Counted from the stretch's first letter, positions 45,654-55,279 are shown. The stretch: DNA of 64,000 nucleotides from Sphingobacteriaceae bacterium UBA2059 (GCA_002332615.1 DDAL01000031.1:94243-158242); one strand, 5' to 3'. The notes: generated by a model from the sequence alone, not told the origin. Numbers and translations are program-made.

Positions 45654-47363
45654 TTAAAACGCAGGCTTAACCAGTTCTTCTTTAATAAAGGAAGCAAGTT
45701 CATGAATGTAAGCAGTACTAAAGTCAAATCGTATCCCGGCAGCTTCATAAATTTCTTTTATGGAGCGTGTATAACCAAGTTTTAACGCTTCTTTATACAT
45801 CGCTAAAGCTTCTGCCGGCCTTTCCTTATAGTTTTTCCATATAGCAATGGCGCCAAGCTGCGCGATGGCATATTCTATATAATAAAAAGGTACTTCAAAA
45901 ATATGGAGTTGTTTCTGCCATAAATTGCCCAGGGCCTCCTCATAGCCGTCCCAATTGCAGAAGTTATTGCCAAAAGGAGCAAGTATCTGCTTAAACGCCT
46001 CCGTCCGTTCTTCACTGCTATGCTTGGGATTCGTGTATATCCAGTGCTGGAACTGGTCGACCACCGCTACCCACGGCAGAGTTTTAAGAACATCACCCAG
46101 CTGATACATCTTAGCGCGCTTCAGCTCATTTTCATCACTAAAAAACACGTTCCAATTATCCATCGATATCAGTTCCATACTCATAGAAGCAAGCTCAGCA
46201 ACCTCCGAAGGCAAGTGTTTGAAGTCATTAAGCTCCAGGTTGGCCGAAAGGAATGTGTGTACAGCATGCCCACCTTCATGGACCATGGTTGTAAGATCTC
46301 TGAAGGTATTGGCTGAATTCATAAAAATAAAAGGAGCTCCCGTTTCAGCCAAGGGATAGTTGTAACCGCCCGGGGCTTTTCCAAGCCGGCTTTCTACGTC
46401 AAAAAGCCTGTTTTTACGCATCATATACAATGCAGATCCCATGTACGGATCGATTGCATTGAAACAATCAATAGCTTTGTTTATCAGTTCTTCTCCGTTT
46501 CCAAAGGGCTTGAGAGGCGGATTGCCATGCGGATCGACATCCATATCCCAGGGCATAAGCTTTTCAATACCAAGTGCTTCTCTTCTGTTAGCAGCTTCCT
46601 CCTGTAAAACAGGCACTATTTCTCTGCTTATAGCGGCATGGAAATCATAGCAGTCCTGCACATCGTAATCAAAGCGGGCAAGCGCTTTAAACATATAATC
46701 TCTAAAGTTCTCAAAATCAGCATTCAGGGCAATCTGGTGGCGTAACGATAAAAGCTCATCAAATAAAGAGTCAAGTCTGGCTTTATCTTCGAGCCTTCTC
46801 GAAGTAATGGCTTCCCACGCCTGCCTTCGTTGTCTCCGGTCGGTGCTTTTAAGGAAAGCAGAAGCCTGCTCTAACGTATATTCTTTCCCTTCTATCAGCA
46901 CCGACATAGCTCCTGTGATAGACTGATACTGTTGTTGTTTTAGCTGTATCTCCATAAACAGAGGAACGTTCTCTTCTCTGAAAAGATCGAGGGCATTTCT
47001 GGTAAGCTTGATTAGAATTCCATGGGTAAGCTCATCAAGATCGTTCACAAAAGGACAATCGATAAACTTGCGGTTAAGCTCGTCATTCAAAGGGGCAAGT
47101 TTAGGCTCTATTTCCGTTGTAAAGTATTGAAACTCTTTCAGCAGCAATTCGTCCGCAGTATTACAGGTCATGCGTATATACCGCCACGCAAAATCTTCCT
47201 CCAGTACAGCATCAAGCTCACTTCTGTCTTTTAGCCACGCCTCCAATGCATCCTTGCTGTCGATGGTTCTGTTAAGCAGGCTGTTAAACAAGGGTTCAAC
47301 AGTTTCCCATTTTATGTCAAGATCTGCCGGAACAAATGATCGTGTTTTTTTTTCAATTTTCAT
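45654..47363 (-). CDS. M3-family oligoendopeptidase (PepF-like)
   Basis: A cytoplasmic zinc peptidase that degrades oligopeptides. The 569 residues have an N-terminal helical domain (oligopeptidase F N-type) and the catalytic M3 domain with HEGGH at 362-366, and the third zinc ligand expected in ELASMSMELIS. Length is typical of PepF. A -7-like TAACTTTA is in the upstream region. Single-gene unit. Confidence 0.93.
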   Translation of the reverse strand: MKIEKKTRSFVPADLDIKWETVEPLFNSLLNRTIDSKDALEAWLKDRSELDAVLEEDFAWRYIRMTCNTADELLLKEFQYFTTEIEPKLAPLNDELNRKFIDCPFVNDLDELTHGILIKLTRNALDLFREENVPLFMEIQLKQQQYQSITGAMSVLIEGKEYTLEQASAFLKSTDRRQRRQAWEAITSRRLEDKARLDSLFDELLSLRHQIALNADFENFRDYMFKALARFDYDVQDCYDFHAAISREIVPVLQEEAANRREALGIEKLMPWDMDVDPHGNPPLKPFGNGEELINKAIDCFNAIDPYMGSALYMMRKNRLFDVESRLGKAPGGYNYPLAETGAPFIFMNSANTFRDLTTMVHEGGHAVHTFLSANLELNDFKHLPSEVAELASMSMELISMDNWNVFFSDENELKRAKMYQLGDVLKTLPWVAVVDQFQHWIYTNPKHSSEERTEAFKQILAPFGNNFCNWDGYEEALGNLWQKQLHIFEVPFYYIEYAIAQLGAIAIWKNYKERPAEALAMYKEALKLGYTRSIKEIYEAAGIRFDFSTAYIHELASFIKEELVKPAF

Positions 47364-47410
47364 AAGTTAACAAAACGTTTTAAAGTTAACAACGGTCGAA
47401 AGCTAATCGT

Positions 47411-48265
47411 TTATCGCCCCAGGTATATGTCCAAAAGGAACAATACAGCAAATACTGCCGAAGCGATGCCATTGGTAGTTCCAAATGCTAAACTCATTTT
47501 ACTCAAATCGTTCGGTTTAACCAAACTGTGCTGATAAACAAGCAAAGAGGTAAAAATAACTACGCCCAAGCCGTAAAACAATCCCAAAGGCATTAAAAAG
47601 AAAGGGATGATCACGAATATCACGCTCAGTATGTGTAAAACAGACGAAACTTTTAAGGCGTTTTTTCGCCCCAGCCAAACAGGAATAGAATGTAAATTAT
47701 GACTTCTGTCAAACTCATCATCCTGTAAGGAGTAAATAATGTCAAAGCCGCTAACCCAGCAAATAACTGCCAGCGAAAACAGGATAGGCAGCAAAGCAAA
47801 GGATCCTGCAACAACAAGGTAGGCACCAACAGGAGCCAGGCTTAGTCCTACACCCAGGATCAGATGGCACAAAGGAGTAAAGCGTTTGGTATAACTGTAT
47901 CCCAGGATAACGGCCAGGGCTACCGGTGATAAATAGAAACAAACCGGATTTATTAAATAGGTAGTAAGTATGAATAAGCCACAGTTTATAAGCGTGAAAA
48001 GCAGGGCATTGCGCGCGCTTAGTCTACCTGCAGGAATATCTCTTACAGCGGTACGTGGATTCTTTGCATCGAAAGATCTGTCCAAGTACCTGTTAAACGC
48101 CATGGCCGCATTGCGAGCGAAAATCATACAAAAGATCATCTTAAACAGCTGCTCCCAGCTGAACGCATAATCAGTGGTAGACACTGCCAGAAAAAAGCCT
48201 ATAAAAGCAAACGGCATAGCAAAGATAGTATGGGCGAACAGAACGAGCGACAAATATTTTTTCAT
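47411..48265 (-). CDS. UbiA-family prenyltransferase
   Basis: Membrane prenyltransferase that joins a polyprenyl chain to an aromatic acceptor. From ATG 48265 it has 284 residues, eight or nine membrane helices, and two aspartate-rich motifs, NRYLDRSFD (58-66) and DIIYSLQDDEFD (175-186). These fit the 4-hydroxybenzoate polyprenyltransferase type. The upstream start at 48271 would be TTG and is not preferred. The acceptor is not certain: Bacteroidota generally make menaquinone, so the product may not be ubiquinone. Confidence 0.88.
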   Translation of the reverse strand: MKKYLSLVLFAHTIFAMPFAFIGFFLAVSTTDYAFSWEQLFKMIFCMIFARNAAMAFNRYLDRSFDAKNPRTAVRDIPAGRLSARNALLFTLINCGLFILTTYLINPVCFYLSPVALAVILGYSYTKRFTPLCHLILGVGLSLAPVGAYLVVAGSFALLPILFSLAVICWVSGFDIIYSLQDDEFDRSHNLHSIPVWLGRKNALKVSSVLHILSVIFVIIPFFLMPLGLFYGLGVVIFTSLLVYQHSLVKPNDLSKMSLAFGTTNGIASAVFAVLFLLDIYLGR

Positions 48266-48278
48266 AATCAAGCTTCAG

Positions 48279-48286
48279 CAAAGGTA
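48279..48286 (-). promoter_or_regulatory. -7 box of the UbiA-family gene
   Basis: Reading the minus strand, TACCTTTG fits TAnnTTTG exactly. It is 13 bases before the ATG at 48265 and leaves the alternative TTG start with seven bases of leader. Confidence 0.6.
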
Positions 48287-48401
48287 AGGCAAATTACAGT
48301 GCCTTGAAAGCAGTAGCCCTGTAAGCCGTAGTACTTAACCGGTCCATCCCTAAACAAATAAGCGCTTCGAGCGTTTTTGCTCTTATACATATCAATTAAC
48401 T

Positions 48402-48782
48402 ATGAAATCAATCAAAGTATTTATCTCGGTGCTGCTTCTTGCAACCGGTTTGCTTTTATCATGCAAGCAAAACACAACAGACGATCTTGCCAAAACATGG
48501 CTTGTTACCGATATTCATCCTACGGTTAATTTGCCAGATACATTAAAATCAAGGCTTATTTCAGGTTCCGAAATGACCTTTACTAAAGACGGTAAATACA
48601 CCACCACCGGAGGAATAGGGGTAGATCAGGGTACACATACGGTCGATAAAGACGGCAAAACTCTTTCTACTGTTTCTCAGGCCGGCAAATCCAGCGCAGT
48701 ATATGAAATTAACAGCCTGAGTAAAACCGAGCTTAAATTAACTAATAACGGAAATACTGTAACGCTTACAGCAAATAAATAA
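48402..48782 (+). CDS. Small lipoprotein, lipocalin-like
   Basis: A 126-residue lipoprotein with lipobox LLSC (cysteine 21) and a beta-strand-rich body (KTWLVTDIHPTVNL, GSEMTFTKDGKYTTTGG, GKTLSTVSQAG) typical of the small lipocalin-like proteins found in Bacteroidota. Ligand unknown. Four bases upstream of the BON-SH3b gene, so co-transcribed. Confidence 0.82.
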   Translation: MKSIKVFISVLLLATGLLLSCKQNTTDDLAKTWLVTDIHPTVNLPDTLKSRLISGSEMTFTKDGKYTTTGGIGVDQGTHTVDKDGKTLSTVSQAGKSSAVYEINSLSKTELKLTNNGNTVTLTANK

Positions 48783-48786
48783 AGCC

Positions 48787-49236
48787 ATGGGATTATTTGA
48801 CGAATTAAATAAAGCGGTAGTCAGCCAGCAGCAGCTGTTAAATTACAACGATCTGCTTAGCAAGGCAGGAGTGAGCATTCCTGACCTAAAGGTTGCCGAT
48901 GAAGGCGGCACATTGAAAGTTTCGGGCACGGTTATAGACATGCAGCAGGCTGAGAAAGCTATCGCAGCATTAAAGGCGGCGGCTCCGGGCAAAGAAATCG
49001 AGAACCTGCTGCAGGCAGAAGACCTTACCTCTAAGAATATAAAAATGCAGGTAATGACCAAAGAGTCCAATCTCAATATACGCCGCGGTCCGGGCACAAA
49101 GTTCGAAGTAGTAGGTAAAGCTCCTCATCTCAGCATTGTTCAGCTTATCAAACGAATGTATAATGACTGGTACTTTGTACGAACAGAATCAGGAGTGGAA
49201 GGCTTCTGCGCGAAAGACTTTTTAAGGGAGATTTAG
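48787..49236 (+). CDS. BON-SH3b protein resembling potassium-binding Kbp
   Basis: The 149 residues start MGLFDELNKAV. The first half has a BON-like pattern (AGVSIPDLKVADEGGTLKVSG then a helix, about 25-78). The second half (about 92-149) is a bacterial SH3 domain with LNIRRGPGTKFEVVGK and WYFVRTESGVEGF. There is no signal peptide or membrane segment, so it appears cytoplasmic, which is unusual for SH3b domains. The start and BON half resemble E. coli Kbp (YgaU), a cytoplasmic BON-LysM protein that binds K+; here LysM is replaced by SH3b. Function is inference. Confidence 0.82.
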   Translation: MGLFDELNKAVVSQQQLLNYNDLLSKAGVSIPDLKVADEGGTLKVSGTVIDMQQAEKAIAALKAAAPGKEIENLLQAEDLTSKNIKMQVMTKESNLNIRRGPGTKFEVVGKAPHLSIVQLIKRMYNDWYFVRTESGVEGFCAKDFLREI

Positions 49237-49778
49237 ATCGAATTGCCATCAAGCCGCATTTGGAAATGCGGCTTTTTTATTTTGTTTCCTATCGGACGAG
49301 GTCTCTGTGCCGGCTTTGTTTAGTGTTTTCCCTTCAAAACTATGTCTTAGCATATAATCCCTGAGCACACAAGCTGCGTACACCAATCCTTCAAATTAAA
49401 CGATACTTATTGTCCGCACGAAAAACCATCTGAAACCCGTTTCATGTCCCCATCGTCGATCATAATTGTTAAAGTTATATCATATATTGAATTCTATTAG
49501 AATTTTTTATAATAAATATGCTCTTGGGTGATCAGTTTTACAAAACTTTATCGTAAATATGTATTAATGAATCGACACAGCTTATCTATGCCTCTAATGT
49601 TAACTTTCATTCCCTTCCACGTTTCCACTGATCGATGTTGCATGCATTCTATGCGCACAATTTGTAGCTGCTAAGAGGCGCAAATCTTCGACACAACTGC
49701 CAGCACGGCACTGCAAACCATTTTTTCATTAACCAGCATACTCCGCAAAAAGATGTATGCACTAAACAAACGATTGAA
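49237..49778. other. Gene-free interval before the second SusC gene
   Basis: 542 bases. A terminator sits at the left end. The remainder is AT-rich without a convincing -7 box. It contains a small palindrome AATTCTATTAGAATT at 49490-49504 followed by a T-run. It presumably contains the promoter and a long leader of the second SusCD operon. No small gene or RNA recognised. Confidence 0.7.
49251..49277 (+). terminator. Terminator of the lipoprotein/BON-SH3b operon
   Basis: A perfect 10-bp stem (AAGCCGCATT and AATGCGGCTT), four-base loop and T-run. Confidence 0.93.
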
Positions 49779-52700
49779 ATGCAAAAAAAACTACATGCAT
49801 TCCGAAGGGGGAGACTATTCCCTGTATTTTTACTTCTGCTGGTACTTATAACAGTACACAAAAAAGTTGTAGCTCAGCAAATTACTGTCACCGGCCGGGT
49901 AAGTGAAAAAGGCTCAGGGCTCGCGCTGCCAGGGGTAAGTGTACGGGTTAAAGGCGGAACAAAAGCTACTTTTACCGACGCAAAAGGACAGTTCTCCCTT
50001 CCTCTGAAGCCTGCCGAGCGCACTCTTGTATTTACATTTATAGGCTTCAATACCCGTGAGCTCGCCGTTAAAGGCACTCTGCTTAATGTGGAACTTTCCT
50101 CCTCTGATACAAAACTCGATGAGGTGGTGGTAGTAGCTTACGGTACAGCTAACCGCGGAAGCATTACAGGTTCTGTGGCGTCTATCAATGGCGAGAAGCT
50201 GGAAAGCAGGCAGGTGTCTGACATAAGCAAGGCCCTTCAGGGTATGGCACCGGGTATACAAACCTCTTCGGCTTCCGGCCAGCCGGGTACCTCTGCTGCC
50301 GTGCGTATCCGGGGAATAGGATCAATTAACGCTTCGAGCGCGCCGCTCTACGTGGTTGACGGAAGCCCATACGACGGCGATATCAACGCAATCAGTCCAA
50401 ACGACATTGCATCAATCAGTGTGCTTAAAGATGCCTCTTCCAGTGCGCTTTACGGTTCCAGGGGCGCCAATGGTGTTATCATCATTACGACTAAGCAAGG
50501 ACAGACAAGCGGCGAAACAAAAGTAAACGCAAGCGTGAATCAGGGTTTCTCCTCCAGGGCAGTTAAAGATTATGAGCAGCTGACAACCGATCAGTACTTC
50601 GAATTATATTGGGAAGCTCTTCGCAATAAAGGGTTAACCAATGGCTTAAATGCAGACCTTGCAGCTAAGTCTGCAAGCCAGAACCTCGTTAAAGTTCTTG
50701 GTATCAATCCCTATGGTCCTGATTTTCCCAAGCCTGTGGAGCCTAACGGAAAACTTGACGCAGATGCACGTCCGTTATGGAATGATAGCTGGGCTGATGA
50801 AATGACCCGTACCGGTAAGCGTACAGAAGCCGAGCTTAGTTTTAGCGGCGGAAACGAAAAAAGCCGTTTTTATATCTCAGGAGGATACCTGAATGATCAG
50901 GGGGTGGGCATCGGCTCCGGGTTTAAGCGTTATAATACCCGGGTAAATGTAAGTACCCAGGCAAAGAGCTGGCTTGCGGCCGGCCTGAATGTAAGTGCGA
51001 CGAATTCTAAGCAGGATTTTCCGCAGTCCGAAGACAGTCAGACCTCTAATATTATTAACTTTCCAAGGATTGTTGCGGGCTTTTATCCTGTTTATGAGCG
51101 CAAAGAAGACGGCTCTCTCAAACTGGTAAACGGTAAGAAGGTAGTTGACTATGGAGAATATCGCCCGAGTGCGGCCAGCCCGCGCACAAACCTGGTAGGA
51201 ACCGTTGGCTTAGATAAGTCGGAAATAGTAAAGGACAATGTTTCTGCACGTAGCTTCCTGGAAGCAACCATCCTTCCCGAGTTAAAATTTAAAACCTCCT
51301 ACAGCGCAGATTTCAATAACCGAAACGACCACTTTTACTCCAATCCGCTCTACGGAGGCGCAGTGAGTATAGGAGGTGCGGTGAGCCGCGAGAATATACG
51401 GACCTTTTCTTACACATTAAGCAATATCCTTACTTACAATAAGAAGCTAAGACAGGATCATAACCTCAGTCTCTTAGCGGGACAGGAATTTTATAGCTTC
51501 AATATCAGGAACATGGCCGGAAGCAGACAGAAGTTTGTGTTGCCGGGATTTTATGAACCTGTTGCCGCATCCCAGTTAAACGACTTTACAGGCCAGGCTA
51601 CCGATTACGCTTTGCTAAGTTTTCTTGGAAGGGCGGAGTACGATTACCTTAGTAAATACTATATGTCTGCATCCGTACGTACCGACGGTTCATCCCGTTT
51701 CTCTCCGTCTTCACGATGGGGTACTTTCTGGTCTGTGGGAGCATCATGGAAAGTATCTCAGGAGGAGTTTTTGAAAAACCAGGCATGGCTGGATATGCTT
51801 ACGCTGAGAGCCAGCTACGGTGCTCAGGGAAACGACAATATTGGTACTTATTATGCCTATGAAAGCCTCTACTCTATTAAGAATAATTTAGGCGAAAGCG
51901 GTGTGGTTACCTCAAGGCTTCCAACGCCCGATTTGAAGTGGGAAAGTAATCTGAACCTCAATATTGGTCTTGACCTTGCGGTGTTCAACAATCGTCTGGG
52001 AGCAAGCATTGAATTTTTTAACAGGCAGTCAAAAGATCTGCTGTTCTCAAGGCCTCTTGCACCGTCCCTGGGCTTCTCTTCTATAGACGCTAACGTAGGA
52101 GCCCTCAGAAATAAGGGTATCGAAGTCCAGCTGAAGGGCAGCCCTGTAGTGCGGGGCGATTTTCGATGGGATATTGATTTTAATATAACCCATTATAAAA
52201 ACAAAATTACTTCACTGCCTCAGTCTTCTATTACGTCCGGCACCAAAAAGCTCATGGTTGGTGGTTCTATTTACGATTTTTACATACGCGAATGGGCAGG
52301 TATAGACCCTGAAACAGGCAATCCACAATGGTATAAGGTAGATGAGAACAAGAATAAAACAAAAACAGGTAAATACAGCGATGCTACGCCAACTTTTCAA
52401 GGCAGCGCACTGCCCGACGCCTACGGCGGTATTACCAATACCTTCCGGTATAAAGGGATTGAGCTTTCTGCTTTGCTGGCTTACAGTCTGGGAGGTAAGA
52501 TTCTTGACTCTGATTATACGATGATGCTTCACAACGGAAGCAGCCCGGGCCGGGCATGGGCTGCAGAAATAGCCAAGCGCTGGACTCCTGAAAATAGGAA
52601 TACCAATGTGCCAAGGCTTACTACCGACAATTTAAGCTGGACCTCCACCTCAACCCGCTTCCTGTACGACGCTTCCTACGCACGCCTGAAAAACTTGGGT

Positions 52701-52895
52701 CTGAGCTATACTTTGCCTAAGGGGCTTACTCAGCGGCTTAAGGTCAATACTGTACGTGCATCCCTGGTTGGAGAAAACTTACTCACCTTCTACGGACATA
52801 AAGGTATGGACCCTGAGCAGGCTATAGGCGGTACTACGTATTACCGGTATCCTGCAATGCGCACACTTTCTGCTGGTTTACAATTCAACTTTTAA
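49779..52895 (+). CDS. SusC/RagA-family TonB-linked outer membrane protein
   Basis: A second nutrient importer of 1038 residues. Signal peptide (about 1-32, VVA-QQ), a carboxypeptidase-regulatory-like domain (about 35-110, GRVSEKGSGLALPGVSVRVKGG), the plug domain from DEVVVVAYGTANRGSITGS to YGSRGANGVIIITTKQG, then a 22-strand barrel ending GLQFNF. Paired with the SusD gene 14 bases downstream. No regulator, sigma or anti-sigma factor and no enzyme gene is adjacent. The coding DNA looks more GC-rich than that of the first SusC. Confidence 0.95.
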   Translation: MQKKLHAFRRGRLFPVFLLLLVLITVHKKVVAQQITVTGRVSEKGSGLALPGVSVRVKGGTKATFTDAKGQFSLPLKPAERTLVFTFIGFNTRELAVKGTLLNVELSSSDTKLDEVVVVAYGTANRGSITGSVASINGEKLESRQVSDISKALQGMAPGIQTSSASGQPGTSAAVRIRGIGSINASSAPLYVVDGSPYDGDINAISPNDIASISVLKDASSSALYGSRGANGVIIITTKQGQTSGETKVNASVNQGFSSRAVKDYEQLTTDQYFELYWEALRNKGLTNGLNADLAAKSASQNLVKVLGINPYGPDFPKPVEPNGKLDADARPLWNDSWADEMTRTGKRTEAELSFSGGNEKSRFYISGGYLNDQGVGIGSGFKRYNTRVNVSTQAKSWLAAGLNVSATNSKQDFPQSEDSQTSNIINFPRIVAGFYPVYERKEDGSLKLVNGKKVVDYGEYRPSAASPRTNLVGTVGLDKSEIVKDNVSARSFLEATILPELKFKTSYSADFNNRNDHFYSNPLYGGAVSIGGAVSRENIRTFSYTLSNILTYNKKLRQDHNLSLLAGQEFYSFNIRNMAGSRQKFVLPGFYEPVAASQLNDFTGQATDYALLSFLGRAEYDYLSKYYMSASVRTDGSSRFSPSSRWGTFWSVGASWKVSQEEFLKNQAWLDMLTLRASYGAQGNDNIGTYYAYESLYSIKNNLGESGVVTSRLPTPDLKWESNLNLNIGLDLAVFNNRLGASIEFFNRQSKDLLFSRPLAPSLGFSSIDANVGALRNKGIEVQLKGSPVVRGDFRWDIDFNITHYKNKITSLPQSSITSGTKKLMVGGSIYDFYIREWAGIDPETGNPQWYKVDENKNKTKTGKYSDATPTFQGSALPDAYGGITNTFRYKGIELSALLAYSLGGKILDSDYTMMLHNGSSPGRAWAAEIAKRWTPENRNTNVPRLTTDNLSWTSTSTRFLYDASYARLKNLGLSYTLPKGLTQRLKVNTVRASLVGENLLTFYGHKGMDPEQAIGGTTYYRYPAMRTLSAGLQFNF

Positions 52896-52909
52896 TTATC
52901 ACACGTATT

Positions 52910-54421
52910 ATGAAACGATTAATTCACCTTCATACCTTACTTATCGTAGCCCTACTTTTGTCGGCAGGTGCATGCAAAAAAGAACTGGATACACGGCCGT
53001 CCAACGCTGTTCCGGCCCGCGATCTGTTTAAAAATACCACAGGCATTGAAACTGTTCTAAACGGTACCTGGAGCTATATGAACGATACCTATTCTACCTA
53101 TGCAAATCCGGGCTATAGTTCCATACTGCGCACCAGTGATGCAATGGGCAGCGACATCGCAGTTTTAACAACTAAGTACGGCTATAATACGGCATACACC
53201 CTCAATCAGATGCACAACAGCACCGATTCGAGAACCAATTTCTTTTGGTCTTTACTTTATAAAGTAATCAATAACAGCAACAACATTATAGCGCACGTCG
53301 ACGCGGCAGAAGGCACTCAGGCAGACAAGGATCGCTTAAAAGGTCAGGCCTTGGCACTCAGAGCCAACAGTTACCTTATGCTGACAAGCTTTTACCAGTT
53401 TTCCTATCTTAAAGATCCGGATGCTCCCGGTGTACCGCTATATACCGAACCGTCTGACGAAAGCACCCCAGCCAAACCGCGTGCCAGCCTGAGAGAGGTG
53501 TACAAGCAAATTAATGCAGACCTGCAGCAGGCGGCCAGTCTTCTACACGCATATACCCGTCCGGGTTCTGTAAAGTATAAGATCAATAAAGACGTAGTGA
53601 ACGGTCTTCTGGCACGCACGGCCTTAAACACCGGCCAGTGGGCTGCGGCAGCATCGTATGCTGCACTTGCCCGTAAAGGGTATGGCTTTATGACGGAAGC
53701 ACAATATCTGGAGGGCTTCAATAACGTCAATAATCCCGAATGGATATGGGGCCATGGCCAGACACCCGAACAAAGTGTCGCCAGCTACAGCTTTCAGTAT
53801 CTTGATGTAACCTCTACCGCAGGGTACTACAGTTTCATGGCCGACCCCTATTTTATGCAGCTGTTTTCAAAAGGCGATATACGCAAAAAACTTTTTCTCT
53901 GGGATGGTCTTAAAGGCAGAGAGGGATACCTGCGTTATCAAAAGTTTAGAATGCGTCCTGATGAAACCGGCGATATTGTATTAATGCGATCGTCGGAAAT
54001 GGTTTTGATCGAAGCCGAGGGCCATGCCCGGGCCGGCGATCTGGCTGCCGCTACGGAGCGCTTAAACGAATTAAGAGCCGTCAGGAAGGATATTCTGCTA
54101 AATGCAGGCGAAACAAATCAGCAAAGTCTTGTGGATACTGTGCTAAAAGAACGCCGCAAAGAGCTTTGGGGAGAGGGATTTAGCTTATGGGACATCCTGC
54201 GTACGCAAGGGAAAGTCGAGCGCAGGGCTTATGTAGATGCTAACAATGAACCAGTGAAAGTAGAAGTAATTACTCAGGATGGTTCACCTAAGGTTGTAGA
54301 CGCTATTGGGCATAGTTCTCTGAAATTTAGCGACGGTAGTCCGTTCGTCCCCAATAGCCCATACTATGTTTTTGCAATACCTTACGTGGAAAAAGAGAAT
54401 AACCCCAACGTGTCTCCGTAG
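52910..54421 (+). CDS. RagB/SusD-family nutrient-binding lipoprotein
   Basis: Surface lipoprotein that works with the SusC barrel. Lipobox SAGAC (cysteine 22) is followed by KKELDTRPSNAVPARDLF. The 503 residues fit classical RagB/SusD (N-terminal SusD and C-terminal RagB regions, with ending SLWDILRTQGKVERR), unlike the first SusD in this window. Co-transcribed with the SusC gene. A long hairpin follows. Confidence 0.93.
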   Translation: MKRLIHLHTLLIVALLLSAGACKKELDTRPSNAVPARDLFKNTTGIETVLNGTWSYMNDTYSTYANPGYSSILRTSDAMGSDIAVLTTKYGYNTAYTLNQMHNSTDSRTNFFWSLLYKVINNSNNIIAHVDAAEGTQADKDRLKGQALALRANSYLMLTSFYQFSYLKDPDAPGVPLYTEPSDESTPAKPRASLREVYKQINADLQQAASLLHAYTRPGSVKYKINKDVVNGLLARTALNTGQWAAAASYAALARKGYGFMTEAQYLEGFNNVNNPEWIWGHGQTPEQSVASYSFQYLDVTSTAGYYSFMADPYFMQLFSKGDIRKKLFLWDGLKGREGYLRYQKFRMRPDETGDIVLMRSSEMVLIEAEGHARAGDLAAATERLNELRAVRKDILLNAGETNQQSLVDTVLKERRKELWGEGFSLWDILRTQGKVERRAYVDANNEPVKVEVITQDGSPKVVDAIGHSSLKFSDGSPFVPNSPYYVFAIPYVEKENNPNVSP

Positions 54422-54445
54422 ACAATACACTTTGCAGTTTTCCGT

Positions 54446-54507
54446 AATAGCAGATAAGCCTGTATACCTGTGGCCCGCGCCAAAGGTATACAGGCGTATC
54501 TGCTATT
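54446..54507. terminator. Long hairpin between SusD and engB
   Basis: Two blocks of perfect pairing: AATAGCAGAT with ATCTGCTATT, and GCCTGTATACCT with AGGTATACAGGC, separated on both sides by a 2-base mismatch. Total 22 bp of stem and a 14-base GC-rich loop. There is no T-run on either strand. It sits between converging genes and may terminate or stabilise both messages. Confidence 0.7.
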
Positions 54508-54548
54508 ATTAAAGTAAACCAACCAGGCAGAATGTGTAATTGGCAACG

Positions 54549-55151
54549 TTACAAGCTAAAGCGGCTGTTGACTTCGTCGATAAAATCCAGGATAGGCTCC
54601 TTGCCGGTATGCTTTTCTGCAGAGGTAATGAAATGCTGAGGCACTGTTTCAAAGTAATTAAGCAGTGCTTTGTGAAATGCGGCTACAGTTTGAGCCGTTT
54701 TTACAGACGACTGCTTATCAGCCTTGGTAAAAACAAGTACAAAAGGCAGGTCCTGCTCGCCCAGCCAGCAGCAAAAGTCGATGTCCACCTTCTGTGGCTC
54801 GTGGCGGCAGTCTATTAATACAAAAATACACTGTAAACTTTCCCTGTTCCTCAAATAGTAGCGAATGAAGCGCTCCCATTCTCCACGGCTTGTTCTGGAT
54901 GCTTTGGCATAGCCATAGCCCGGAAGGTCAACCAGATACCAGGTATCATTGATGAGAAAATGGTTTATGAGTTGGGTTTTACCGGGAATCTGAGAAGTTT
55001 TTGCCAAGCCCTTGCGGCCGGTTATCATGTTGATGACTGATGACTTGCCTACATTAGACCGACCAATAAATGCATACTCTGGCAATACAGCCGGAGGCAG
55101 CTTGTCTGTTCGAGTATTACTGCATTTGAACTCCGCTGTTTTAATTTCCAT
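54549..55151 (-). CDS. engB: Ribosome biogenesis GTPase EngB/YsxC
   Basis: A GTPase needed for 50S subunit assembly. The 200 residues contain G1 GRSNVGKS (30-37), G3 DLPG (75-78) in DLPGYGYAKAS and G4 TKAD (about 136-139). Length is typical. A perfect -7 box lies six bases before the ATG. Convergent with the second SusD gene. Confidence 0.96.
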   Translation of the reverse strand: MEIKTAEFKCSNTRTDKLPPAVLPEYAFIGRSNVGKSSVINMITGRKGLAKTSQIPGKTQLINHFLINDTWYLVDLPGYGYAKASRTSRGEWERFIRYYLRNRESLQCIFVLIDCRHEPQKVDIDFCCWLGEQDLPFVLVFTKADKQSSVKTAQTVAAFHKALLNYFETVPQHFITSAEKHTGKEPILDFIDEVNSRFSL

Positions 55152-55157
55152 AGATCA

Positions 55158-55165
55158 CAAATATA
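55158..55165 (-). promoter_or_regulatory. -7 box of engB, close to the start codon
   Basis: Reading the minus strand, TATATTTG fits TAnnTTTG exactly, with six bases to the ATG at 55151. No TTG 20 bases upstream. Confidence 0.58.
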
Positions 55166-55279
55166 GAAATTGAATTTCACAATGTCTTTTGCAGGTTTCA
55201 CTGAGTCTCATCTTGGTTTATAGCCTTTTAAAGCCGACTCTCCTTCGGCTTAATGCCGGGGTCTCGACGCAATATGCCC

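Noticed and set aside
49490..49504. AATTCTATTAGAATT palindrome followed by T as a terminator or RNA element
   Set aside because: A six-bp AT stem is too weak, and it lies in generally AT-rich DNA.
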